From: a virus
DNA length: 64,000 bases
Strand: one strand, 5' to 3'
Virus record (IMG/VR): IMGVR_UViG_3300005747_000012
Coordinates: 1 to 64,000 of that record
Every line of letters starts with the position of its first letter. Positions within the stretch are counted from its first letter, which is position 1. A program made the translations under genes and the position numbers. The notes below the pieces were generated by a model. That model searched no databases, was not told the origin of the DNA, and worked only from the letters and a program-made list of their open reading frames with translations. Shown piece by piece: positions 13,511 to 19,178 of this stretch.

Positions 13511-13539
13511 TTGACAGTTATCGTCAAAAATGCAATAAT
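13511..13539 (+). promoter_or_regulatory. Early promoter, extended -10 type
   Basis: TTGACA, 17 bases, AATAAT preceded by TGC; nearly the same as 14288. Confidence 0.72.
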
Positions 13540-13566
13540 GGGGTAACACTAACAAACGAGGATAAT

Positions 13567-13758
13567 GTGTCAATTTTTACAAATAAACAAAATTTTGCCG
13601 ATAGACCCGAAATTATGAGAATTTTAGAGGCATTAGAAGTAGCTCATGCTAAACAAGATGAATTGAGCGCATCTATCCTATTAACTAGACTTTCTCAATA
13701 TAATATCAAATTAGAGGCAGAAAGTTCTTGTAATAAAGTTGAAAATGCACTACAATAA
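13567..13758 (+). CDS. 63-aa hypothetical protein, GTG start
   Basis: Starts at a GTG preceded by ACGAGGATAAT; the ATG two bases earlier gives only 17 codons. Helical (DRPEIMRILEALEVAHAKQDELSASILLTRL), two-helix hairpin likely. No family recognised. Confidence 0.55.
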   Translation: MSIFTNKQNFADRPEIMRILEALEVAHAKQDELSASILLTRLSQYNIKLEAESSCNKVENALQ

Positions 13759-13774
13759 TAAAAACGGAGGAAAA

Positions 13775-13984
13775 ATGGAAAAGAGAGAAAAGCTAGAAAT
13801 TAACAACCAAACTGAAGTATTTTTTGAGGCAGTATTTGAACGTGATGGTTATGCTGATAAAATTGTCATTGAGGACAGCATTGGTAAGCTACAAATTGCG
13901 GTCAATGTGTGGACAAAATGCGGTCAATGGAAACTAAAATCAGCCGATAAGGTTGAGAGAACAATAGCTAGATTAATAGCTTAA
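13775..13984 (+). CDS. 69-aa hypothetical protein
   Basis: From ATG 13775, after CGGAGGAAAA; an upstream in-frame ATG at 13739 lacks a ribosome site. Mixed strands and a C-terminal helix (VERTIARLIA). No family recognised. Confidence 0.58.
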   Translation: MEKREKLEINNQTEVFFEAVFERDGYADKIVIEDSIGKLQIAVNVWTKCGQWKLKSADKVERTIARLIA

Positions 13985-13995
13985 ATGGAGGAAAT

Positions 13996-14172
13996 ATGGA
14001 CGTATACGAAAAAAATGGATATGATAACAGAAAACATTATCTCAATTGTTTAGCCGAGGATTTTGGAATAGAAAAATCAGTGGTTTACGAAATGGCATCT
14101 ATTCTAGGTCAAAATGAGGATTTTGACGGGCTAGTAACGACAGTTGAGGATTATGTAGACGGTTATCTATAA
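13996..14172 (+). CDS. 58-aa acidic hypothetical protein
   Basis: MDVYEKNGYDNRKHYLNCLAED..., helical and acidic. TGGAGGAAAT before the ATG. Third gene of a three-gene module ending in a terminator that contains a leftward sigma54 site. Confidence 0.55.
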   Translation: MDVYEKNGYDNRKHYLNCLAEDFGIEKSVVYEMASILGQNEDFDGLVTTVEDYVDGYL

Positions 14173-14188
14173 TCCTTGGTTAGTGTGT

Positions 14189-14204
14189 TGCAAGAACCGT
14201 GCCA
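14189..14204 (-). promoter_or_regulatory. sigma54-type promoter, antisense to the 13996 gene
   Basis: Minus strand TGGCACGGTTCTTGCA, 17 bases behind the stop codon and inside the terminator hairpin. Confidence 0.7.
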
Positions 14205-14226
14205 ACTTGGTGCGGTTCTTCTTTTT
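14192..14226 (+). terminator. Terminator with an embedded sigma54 site
   Basis: AAGAACCG pairs with CGGTTCTT, then CTTTTT. Confidence 0.75.
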
Positions 14227-14232
14227 GAGAGA

Positions 14233-14261
14233 AGTATACGCCACAAATCCATATAGCACAA
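14233..14261 (-). promoter_or_regulatory. TATACT-class promoter, leftward
   Basis: Minus strand TTGTGC, 17 bases, TATACT. Confidence 0.65.
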
Positions 14262-14287
14262 CCATTATTTTAATTTATTTTTTGTTG

Positions 14288-14316
14288 TTGACAGCTATCG
14301 CCAAAAATGCAATAAT
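14288..14316 (+). promoter_or_regulatory. Early promoter, extended -10 type
   Basis: TTGACA, 17 bases, AATAAT preceded by TGC, then GACTTAACACTAACA. Confidence 0.75.
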
Positions 14317-14344
14317 GACTTAACACTAACATATTGGAGGAAAT

Positions 14345-14689
14345 ATGAATTTAGTAAACAGACCATCAGTAGGTGAAACAAACGGACTCTTAGACGGTCA
14401 CAAATACCACAGTGAGTTCACAGCAAATATACAGCGTCAAGTACCTTGGACAGCCGAGGGACTAAAAATAACACGCCTGAGACTACTCTCAGACCACGGC
14501 TTTCCATTTTGGGAGGTTAGTTATTGTCATGGCGTATTAAATGGCGAACCTGTAGAGGTTATTTTGCCTTTTAGTGAGTTACCAAAGAAAAATAGAAATA
14601 GAGCTATCGTAAAATATGCCATTAAAGATGGCATATTTGCGAAGGGGCTAGGGATTCTCTCCCCCCTAGTCCAAAGTACCCTCTGTTAG
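14345..14689 (+). CDS. Hypothetical early protein
   Basis: 114 aa, starts MNLVNRPSVGETNGLLDGHKYHSE; centre is strand-rich (ITRLRLLSDHGFPFWEVSYCHG) and suggests a beta sandwich. TTGGAGGAAAT before the ATG. No family recognised. Confidence 0.6.
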   Translation: MNLVNRPSVGETNGLLDGHKYHSEFTANIQRQVPWTAEGLKITRLRLLSDHGFPFWEVSYCHGVLNGEPVEVILPFSELPKKNRNRAIVKYAIKDGIFAKGLGILSPLVQSTLC

Positions 14690-14696
14690 TGTGTTC

Positions 14697-14733
14697 GAGG
14701 GGCAGTAAAAAAAATGCTGCCCCTCATTTTTTT
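14697..14733 (+). terminator. Intrinsic terminator, 9-bp stem
   Basis: GAGGGGCAG/CTGCCCCTC then ATTTTTTT. Confidence 0.88.
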
Positions 14734-14735
14734 AT

Positions 14736-14764
14736 TTGACACGACAGCCGACCCGTGCAATAAT
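14736..14764 (+). promoter_or_regulatory. Early promoter of the 14788 gene
   Basis: TTGACA, 17 bases, AATAAT preceded by TGC; starts 3 bases after the terminator T run. Confidence 0.74.
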
Positions 14765-14787
14765 GGTATTAACGAAACGGAGGAAAT

Positions 14788-14940
14788 ATGGAAACACTAA
14801 TCGAAAAAATCAACGAACTAGAAATTAAAGCAAAGGTCTACTCTGACAACTATGGCCCTAATTCTGACGAGGTAAAGGCAATTGACCAACAAATTGCTAA
14901 AATTAACCTAGAAATACTTGACATCATGTGTCCCGAATAA
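14788..14940 (+). CDS. 50-aa coiled-coil-like protein
   Basis: METLIEKINELEIKAKVYSDN..., amphipathic helices. CGGAGGAAAT before the ATG; stop codon in the terminator loop. Role unknown. Confidence 0.55.
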   Translation: METLIEKINELEIKAKVYSDNYGPNSDEVKAIDQQIAKINLEILDIMCPE

Positions 14941-14954
14941 GGGACACTTTTTTT
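14928..14954 (+). terminator. Intrinsic terminator over a stop codon
   Basis: GTGTCCC-GAATAA-GGGACAC then seven T. Confidence 0.88.
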
Positions 14955-14955
14955 C

Positions 14956-14984
14956 TTGTGTTTTTTGCTTTTGTCGTGTATACT
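14956..14984 (+). promoter_or_regulatory. TATACT-class promoter, rightward
   Basis: TTGTGT, 17 bases (…GCTTTTGTCGTG), TATACT; the spacer end is identical to 15851. Confidence 0.65.
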
Positions 14985-15032
14985 CTCCCAATGTGGAGAG
15001 TTGACAGGGGAGCGTAAGCTCTTGTTTTAAGT

Positions 15033-15061
15033 AGTATATCACACAAAACGTGCAAGCACCA
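15033..15061 (-). promoter_or_regulatory. TATACT-class promoter, leftward (weak -35)
   Basis: Minus strand TGGTGC, 17 bases, TATACT; antisense to the 14788 gene. Confidence 0.5.
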
Positions 15062-15138
15062 GAGGAAAAATAAAATAAAAAAACCTATTGACAGCGTTGC
15101 CACTATATGAGACAGTGGTAACAGCTAATGGAGGAAAT

Positions 15139-15291
15139 ATGAATAAAATGGAAAAGCGATTTTTAATTAATTTGATCAACCACGAAATAGGAAAATTAAG
15201 ACTAAAAATACCATATTGCGACAAGCTTAAACCAATACAAGAGCGTTTGTATTGGCTTGAAAAAGTTAAGAGAAAAATTAAAAAGGTGTAA
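15139..15291 (+). CDS. 50-aa basic hypothetical protein
   Basis: From ATG 15139, after TGGAGGAAAT; the frame open from 15088 is promoter sequence. Helical, basic (LIPYCDKLKPIQERLYWLEK region then KRKIKKV). Followed at 2 bases by the next gene. Confidence 0.55.
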   Translation: MNKMEKRFLINLINHEIGKLRLKIPYCDKLKPIQERLYWLEKVKRKIKKV

Positions 15292-15293
15292 CA

Positions 15294-15515
15294 ATGAGTA
15301 ATATAGCAATTGTGCAAACAGAAAGATTTTACTATGAATTAAAAACAAGAGATCAGGCTTGGGATTATGGTATAGATTTCAAAGATGAATATGATCAAAA
15401 ATATAATATGATTGATATTCCTGCGGATATAATTAACCAATATTTTAAGAACAAAAGAGAGTTCGACAAGTTACAAGAATATCTTAGTCAAATGTTTGAT
15501 AAACTTCCTAGATAA
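15294..15515 (+). CDS. 73-aa hypothetical protein
   Basis: MSNIAIVQTERFYYELKTRDQAW..., acidic/aromatic; weak ribosome site AAAAGGTGTAAC overlapping the previous gene. No family recognised. Confidence 0.55.
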   Translation: MSNIAIVQTERFYYELKTRDQAWDYGIDFKDEYDQKYNMIDIPADIINQYFKNKREFDKLQEYLSQMFDKLPR

Positions 15516-15543
15516 TGTTACTATATAAACTAATGGAGGAAAT

Positions 15544-15843
15544 ATGAAGACATTTTTAGTTGTAGCACAATATGAAGAAAATTACGGGGCACATTCTTGG
15601 GGTGGTCAAGGCGAATGCCCTCAGTATTGGAAGATGAAGGGCAGTGATGATTTTATCGTGACCGCCAAGGACAAATATGTTGCGGTTGAAATGGTCAAGC
15701 CGCACCTGTATGACAGCGATTATGCCAAGTCTTATATCGTTCACATGGAAGAGGTAGGGTCAGGCTACCAGACAGAATTTGAACGCTCACAGCTTAAATA
15801 TGAGGGCGAGATAACCTATCCAGCAAAACGACTTGGGGTGTAA
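15544..15843 (+). CDS. Conserved small phage protein (YEENYGAH..GECPQYWK)
   Basis: 99 aa. The N-terminal block AQYEENYGAHSWGGQGECPQYWK marks a small family that I recognise from phage genomes without known function. A helix then VHMEEVGSGYQTEFERSQLKYEG. TGGAGGAAAT before the ATG. Confidence 0.65.
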   Translation: MKTFLVVAQYEENYGAHSWGGQGECPQYWKMKGSDDFIVTAKDKYVAVEMVKPHLYDSDYAKSYIVHMEEVGSGYQTEFERSQLKYEGEITYPAKRLGV

Positions 15844-15850
15844 AAACCCC

Positions 15851-15879
15851 TTGTGCTTTTTGCTTTTGTCGTGTATACT
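15851..15879 (+). promoter_or_regulatory. TATACT-class promoter, rightward
   Basis: TTGTGC, 17 bases, TATACT, right behind a GGGGT/ACCCC hairpin. Confidence 0.68.
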
Positions 15880-15926
15880 ACTCAACCCTGACACAATATC
15901 AGATAGTTGGCACAACTATCTTCCCT

Positions 15927-15955
15927 AGTATACACCAAAAACCTTACGCCTTAAA
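15927..15955 (-). promoter_or_regulatory. TATACT-class promoter, leftward (weak -35)
   Basis: Minus strand TTTAAG, 17 bases, TATACT. Confidence 0.42.
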
Positions 15956-15998
15956 GAAAATAATGAAAAAACTTTTTTAACTAAAGTGCATTATTTTG

Positions 15999-16027
15999 TT
16001 GACTCAAAATTCGAGATGCTTTATAAT
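15999..16027 (+). promoter_or_regulatory. Early promoter of the 16057 gene
   Basis: TTGACT, 17 bases, TATAAT, then ATTAACACTAAC. Confidence 0.75.
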
Positions 16028-16056
16028 TTCATTAACACTAACACGGAGATAAAAAA

Positions 16057-16347
16057 ATGCTAACAGTAAACGGACACACTTTGAACATTGAGAGACATTT
16101 TTACATGGACGAACTTGAAGAGACTTACTTCGAGGTTAAAAAACCTTGTGGCAACTATTGTCACATGGATTGGTCAGGTTGGGGCGCACAGCCGACTTCT
16201 GAGGACTTTGCACTATGGATTGAACTTGGATATCCAGACAGGCATCACGCTGCCTTAGAAGCTAAAAGAGAGGCTACAGGCATCAAGGTTTACTCGCCGC
16301 TTGATAGCAAAGATTTACAAACAATTAAAGAGTACGAGGGGCGATAA
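16057..16347 (+). CDS. Hypothetical early protein
   Basis: 96 aa. Strands with an aromatic block (GNYCHMDWSGWGAQPTSED) then a helix. ACGGAGATAAAAAA before the ATG. Followed by GGGGC-GATAA-GCCCC and the perfect 14-bp palindrome CCCTGATATCAGGG (16350-16363). Confidence 0.6.
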   Translation: MLTVNGHTLNIERHFYMDELEETYFEVKKPCGNYCHMDWSGWGAQPTSEDFALWIELGYPDRHHAALEAKREATGIKVYSPLDSKDLQTIKEYEGR

Positions 16348-16454
16348 GCCCCTGATATCAGGGCAAAAACGAAGATAGTTTAAAATAACTATTGTAATCC
16401 ACTGGCAGTGTGTTATTATAATATTACAGAAACACACAAACAAAGGGAAACAAA

Positions 16455-16631
16455 ATGAATGAGAGAACAGAAAAATTAATCGCTGAAAACGTACAAATGG
16501 AAGTCGCTTTAAAAATTATCAACAACTATCTTAATACCGATGCAAGCGATAAAATTAAACTCAAGCTCGTAACAAAGGAACTTGAGGAGATTCAAGAAAA
16601 GATAGGAAGAAAGTTTTTAGAGAGGGCTTAA
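16455..16631 (+). CDS. 58-aa helical protein
   Basis: MNERTEKLIAENVQMEVALK..., basic/acidic helices, coiled-coil-like. AAAGGGAAACAAA before the ATG; hairpin AGAGGGCT/AGCCCCCTCT over the stop. Confidence 0.55.
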   Translation: MNERTEKLIAENVQMEVALKIINNYLNTDASDKIKLKLVTKELEEIQEKIGRKFLERA

Positions 16632-16657
16632 CAGCCCCCTCTAAGGAGGTTAATAAC

Positions 16658-16729
16658 ATGGTACAACTATTTTTTAAACTTTTAATTATTCTTTACATGG
16701 TATCAATGATTCAGGAGGGTTTTCTATGA
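16658..16729 (+). CDS. 23-aa membrane peptide
   Basis: MVQLFFKLLIILYMVSMIQEGFL, hydrophobic; AAGGAGGTTAATAAC before the ATG; its stop overlaps the next ATG and its codons contain that gene's CAGGAGGG site. Possibly only a coupling peptide. Confidence 0.42.
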   Translation: MVQLFFKLLIILYMVSMIQEGFL

Positions 16730-16851
16730 GCAAGTCAACTGCTATCTTTTTATTTACGATCGGCTATTTAATTTATATTGGTTACGTTGCCACGCAAGTA
16801 TCTGAAAGGATTAATAAAATAAAAACAATAACCATAACTAATAAACAATAA
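16726..16851 (+). CDS. 41-aa single-span membrane protein
   Basis: MSKSTAIFLFTIGYLIYIGYVATQVSERINKIKT...: one transmembrane helix (about 6-24) and a short basic tail. Excellent AGGAGGG ribosome site. Role unknown. Confidence 0.55.
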   Translation: MSKSTAIFLFTIGYLIYIGYVATQVSERINKIKTITITNKQ

Positions 16852-16852
16852 C

Positions 16853-16881
16853 AATTATATATAATACTAATATATATAATT
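16853..16881. repeat. AT-rich perfect inverted repeat
   Basis: AATTATATATA, 7-base loop, TATATATAATT. Pure A/T arms would melt or cruciform easily. Confidence 0.6.
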
Positions 16882-16888
16882 ATATATA

Positions 16889-16980
16889 GGCGTAGGAACT
16901 GGCTCACCGCCCCACCGTTCAGCACCACTGGACATCGTAGCAAAAAAATACCGCCAACAATTCTTGTCAGTTCCTATGCC
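16889..16980 (+). ncRNA. Structured RNA candidate, 92 nt
   Basis: Closed by GGCGTAGGAACTG pairing with CAGTTCCTATGCC (13 pairs, one G-T). Inside is GTTCAG-CACCA-CTGGAC. It is much richer in G/C than its surroundings. A hairpin with TTTTT at 17009-17026 could end it. Strand inferred from that terminator. No known RNA family recognised. Confidence 0.45.
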
Positions 16981-17008
16981 TCATATTGTTGGCACTCACT
17001 CCTGCCAC

Positions 17009-17026
17009 AAAAAGTTGGCACTTTTT
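17009..17026 (+). terminator. Terminator-like hairpin
   Basis: AAAAAGT-TGGC-ACTTTTT. Confidence 0.55.
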
Positions 17027-17087
17027 CTACTGACCATTCTTTAGACAGGTGTATAATTTTTTGACAGTATTTTTTTTAATTATGTTG

Positions 17088-17116
17088 TTGACAGTGCAGA
17101 GTTCTATCTATATACT
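17088..17116 (+). promoter_or_regulatory. TATACT-class promoter, rightward
   Basis: TTGACA, 17 bases, TATACT; predicted start just before the 13-bp repeats. Confidence 0.72.
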
Positions 17117-17126
17117 GTAGGATAAA

Positions 17127-17168
17127 GCCAAAACCAAAAGCCAAAACCAAAAGCCAAAACCAAAAGCC
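17127..17168 (+). repeat. Three tandem 13-bp repeats
   Basis: GCCAAAACCAAAA three times without variation, then GCC. Confidence 0.8.
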
Positions 17169-17171
17169 ATA

Positions 17172-17187
17172 TGGCATATATATTGCA
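17172..17187 (+). promoter_or_regulatory. sigma54-type promoter, rightward
   Basis: TGGCATATATATTGCA, 3 bases after the tandem repeats. Confidence 0.7.
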
Positions 17188-17198
17188 TATACAATACT

Positions 17199-17341
17199 GA
17201 TACCACACAGGGGGGAGGGGTATGCAAGAAACATGCCAAAACCGGGGTTTAGGAGTCCCTGATTTGAGATTGGATACCTATGCCCGAAATACAGCGAGGA
17301 TCATTTTTAACTTTTTCAAATACCCCCCACCCCTTTTTTTA
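17199..17341 (+). ncRNA. Candidate small RNA behind a sigma54 promoter
   Basis: Predicted start about 12 bases after the -12 box. G runs with GGGGTAT (about 17211-17223) can pair with ATACCCC (about 17323-17329), and the 3' side runs into CCCC plus seven T. No open frame of note. About 140 nt, no similarity to a known RNA seen by eye. Confidence 0.4.
17223..17238 (-). promoter_or_regulatory. sigma54-type promoter, leftward
   Basis: Minus strand TGGCATGTTTCTTGCA; reads left across the repeats and the structured RNA candidate. Confidence 0.7.
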
Positions 17342-17349
17342 AGTAGTTA

Positions 17350-17420
17350 GGGTCCCATATATAGGGGGTGGGTCCCTTTTTTATTTTTTAGGGTCCCATA
17401 TTGGGTCCCATACGGGTCCC
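17350..17420. repeat. Five copies of GGGTCCC in 71 bp
   Basis: At 17350, 17370, 17391, 17403 and 17414, three followed by ATA. GGGTCCC is nearly self-complementary. The cluster lies just behind the stop of the leftward 17433 gene. Confidence 0.7.
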
Positions 17421-17432
17421 TTTTAGAATATT

Positions 17433-17774
17433 TTAGAAATCTATATTAGGAATTCCGGGATACAACCTACATCCCCAATATGTCATTTTATTGTGGTCAA
17501 AGTGCTTGTCATTCTTGAACTTCCAGATACACGCATCCTCAAAGCTAATACCAGAGCTAACCCCTAACTTCACCGGTTTAGTCTTTTTACCTTCGGTCTC
17601 ATTGGCACAATAGCCCTCAGCCCAAATCTCATACTCCCTGATCACATCAGCTTTTCTCAGGTGATTCTCTATAACAATTTGAGCACAGTGCAACAAATAC
17701 TCTTTCTGTTTCTTTTCCAATTTAGCCGGTGTCATAGCCCGGACAAGCTCAGATGCGATTAGCTTAATGTTCAT
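17433..17774 (-). CDS. Hypothetical early protein
   Basis: 113 aa from ATG 17774 with GGGGGCG upstream (a TTG at 17777 is in frame). Helical N-terminus, then Cys/Trp-bearing C-terminus (EDACIWKFKN, YWGCRLYPG). No family recognised. Last gene of the leftward early block. Confidence 0.6.
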   Translation of the reverse strand: MNIKLIASELVRAMTPAKLEKKQKEYLLHCAQIVIENHLRKADVIREYEIWAEGYCANETEGKKTKPVKLGVSSGISFEDACIWKFKNDKHFDHNKMTYWGCRLYPGIPNIDF

Positions 17775-17934
17775 CAAACGCCCCCAATTCTATGAGACTC
17801 TTCACTGTCATACGTTTTGCCTGTACAAGCTCCAAAATCTCTTTAGATTGTTTTTTGTCTGACATAGTGTCTAATTTCCAATTTATTGTACCCAAATCTT
17901 TTTCAAGTGTTTGAATTAACTCATCTTTATCCAT
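17764..17934 (-). CDS. 56-aa helical protein
   Basis: From ATG 17934, after TGGAGGTTATA. MDKDELIQTLEKDLGTINWKL..., coiled-coil-like. Overlaps both neighbours. Confidence 0.55.
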   Translation of the reverse strand: MDKDELIQTLEKDLGTINWKLDTMSDKKQSKEILELVQAKRMTVKSLIELGAFDEH

Positions 17935-18013
17935 TATAACCTCCAAAAATCAACAGCCATGAGAGTATCACACACAGCCCAATTAGTAAATCCATTGTCT
18001 CATCACTTTTCAT
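17927..18013 (-). CDS. 28-aa single-span membrane peptide
   Basis: MKSDETMDLLIGLCVILSWL...; about 18 hydrophobic residues. AGGGGTGAAAT before the ATG, which overlaps the upstream stop (ATGA). Contains the GGAGG of the next gene. Confidence 0.48.
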   Translation of the reverse strand: MKSDETMDLLIGLCVILSWLLIFGGYNG

Positions 18014-18306
18014 ATTTCACCCCTATCTTTCTTAATCCTTTCTACATAGCTTCTAGCTGACTCTGGATAAACCCATTCCTCACCGTCAGGTGTAACCATG
18101 CGAATTGTGATTGGCTTCTTTGGATTCAGTGCTTCGTGCATGAGCCTGTCATATTCGTCTTTGAAAGGTGTGCCGGGGCCAGAGTGTGGCTTACAAGTCC
18201 AACCCTTCATATGGTGTGTCGGAAGGTCGTGGCTTGTCATCACACGACTGTTTTTCACCCTGTCCCATAACTTGTCGTATTCTGTGTCGGAAATTATTTT
18301 GTACAT
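18010..18306 (-). CDS. Hypothetical early protein
   Basis: 98 aa; MYKIISDTEYDKLWDRVKNS, HDLPTHHMKGWTCKPHSGPG, then TIRMVTPDGEEWVYPESARSY. Histidine cluster is unusual but no metal site can be assigned. No ribosome site stands out. No family recognised. Confidence 0.55.
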   Translation of the reverse strand: MYKIISDTEYDKLWDRVKNSRVMTSHDLPTHHMKGWTCKPHSGPGTPFKDEYDRLMHEALNPKKPITIRMVTPDGEEWVYPESARSYVERIKKDRGEI

Positions 18307-18312
18307 CGCTGC

Positions 18313-18468
18313 CTACTTTATGCCGATAACCCAATGGTATAAGCTGTCATGATCACATTCAAAGTCACATTCATGAACTGTGCCGCAGTTTTTACACGTT
18401 TCATCATCACCAAAGCCTTCAGTGTACTCATTTTCTACTCCACAATGAAAGCAATCGTATGTATCCAT
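18313..18468 (-). CDS. 51-aa zinc-ribbon mini-protein
   Basis: CFHC near the start and CKNC about 19 residues later, plus two more Cys (ECDFEC): a rubredoxin-like zinc ribbon. Start overlaps the upstream stop (TAATG). Often such proteins bind RNA polymerase or nucleic acid; not shown here. Confidence 0.52.
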   Translation of the reverse strand: MDTYDCFHCGVENEYTEGFGDDETCKNCGTVHECDFECDHDSLYHWVIGIK

Positions 18469-18779
18469 TATCCATCCAGTTCTTCGTCATAGTCAAACAT
18501 ATTATTTTCAACAGCCTTCATCATATCTTTTTCACTGTTGTAACTACCCATCCATTTAGCCAATGCATGATATAACCTCTCAGCATCCTCTGGACCCATG
18601 TTAATTTTTGTCAGAAAATCACCTTTTTTTATGCTTAAGTAGCTGTTATCATGTGTTGCTTGCTCATAATAGCTAAAAATATCAGCAGTTGTCTGGTATT
18701 CCCACCAACATTCAACATCTACCATATCAAGATAGTAATCTTGCTTTGCTTTTCTTCTATAGCTTTTCCAAGTAGCCAC
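18468..18779 (-). CDS. Hypothetical early protein, GTG start
   Basis: 103 aa from a GTG with AAAGGAG upstream. Trp/Tyr-rich (VECWWEYQTTADIFSYYEQ), acidic C-terminus (FDYDEELDG). No family recognised. Confidence 0.58.
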   Translation of the reverse strand: MATWKSYRRKAKQDYYLDMVDVECWWEYQTTADIFSYYEQATHDNSYLSIKKGDFLTKINMGPEDAERLYHALAKWMGSYNSEKDMMKAVENNMFDYDEELDG

Positions 18780-18815
18780 CCTGTCTCCTTTTTTTAGACA
18801 TTTAGCGTATTTTTG

Positions 18816-19170
18816 TCAAAAAATTCACCCCAAAAAGTCTTGTTTCTTTTATATATCCAATTCTTCATTGTATTTTTTCTTATACAGATATTTGTACAGT
18901 TTTTTGCTTTCAAATACAATCTCAAGATGTCCCATTCTTAAGAAAATTAGTGGAATTTCGCCATCTGGACGATATGGATTGGTTTCGCAAAAATCTAGAT
19001 ACATTTCTCTTATCTTATACAAGGAAAAATGTACGTTAAAGATAGAGATATCAAAAAAAGGTATTGCAAAATCCATATTTTCCATTTTTTTTATAGATTC
19101 TTTTATTTTTTCGTCTAAATTCATGTATTTACCTTGTTTTTAACGAAAAATTCGCCTCAAAAAGTCTTTT
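18816..19170. repeat. Pair of imperfect repeats behind neighbouring genes
   Basis: AAAAATTCACCCCAAAAAGTCTT near 18818-18841 and a version with CGCCTC near 19146-19169, each just upstream of a leftward gene or behind the next one. Confidence 0.4.
18849..19124 (-). CDS. Hypothetical early protein
   Basis: 91 aa; helix, then IPFFDISIFNVHFSLYKIREMYLDF, a hydrophobic centre that is not a clear membrane span. AAGGTAAATAC before the ATG. No family recognised. Confidence 0.55.
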   Translation of the reverse strand: MNLDEKIKESIKKMENMDFAIPFFDISIFNVHFSLYKIREMYLDFCETNPYRPDGEIPLIFLRMGHLEIVFESKKLYKYLYKKKYNEELDI

Positions 19171-19178
19171 AGATAATA

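Larger units (their letters stand above)
16852..17432. promoter_or_regulatory. 581-bp gene-free region between convergent gene blocks
   Basis: In order: AT-rich 11-bp inverted repeat, structured RNA candidate, terminator-like hairpin, TATACT promoter, three 13-bp direct repeats, two sigma54 sites pointing apart, a stem closed by G and C runs with a T run, and five GGGTCCC copies. No gene in either strand. The rightward promoters have no rightward gene ahead. An origin of replication or a small-RNA locus would fit; neither is proven. Confidence 0.6.

Noticed and set aside
8404-15932. GTATAC palindromes as restriction or repressor sites
   Set aside because: They nearly always have a -35-like box 17 bases to one side, so promoters explain them better; an operator role on top is not excluded.
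16991-17006. Further sigma54 site at TGGCACTCACTCCTGC
   Set aside because: The -12 box does not fit TTGC at the right distance.
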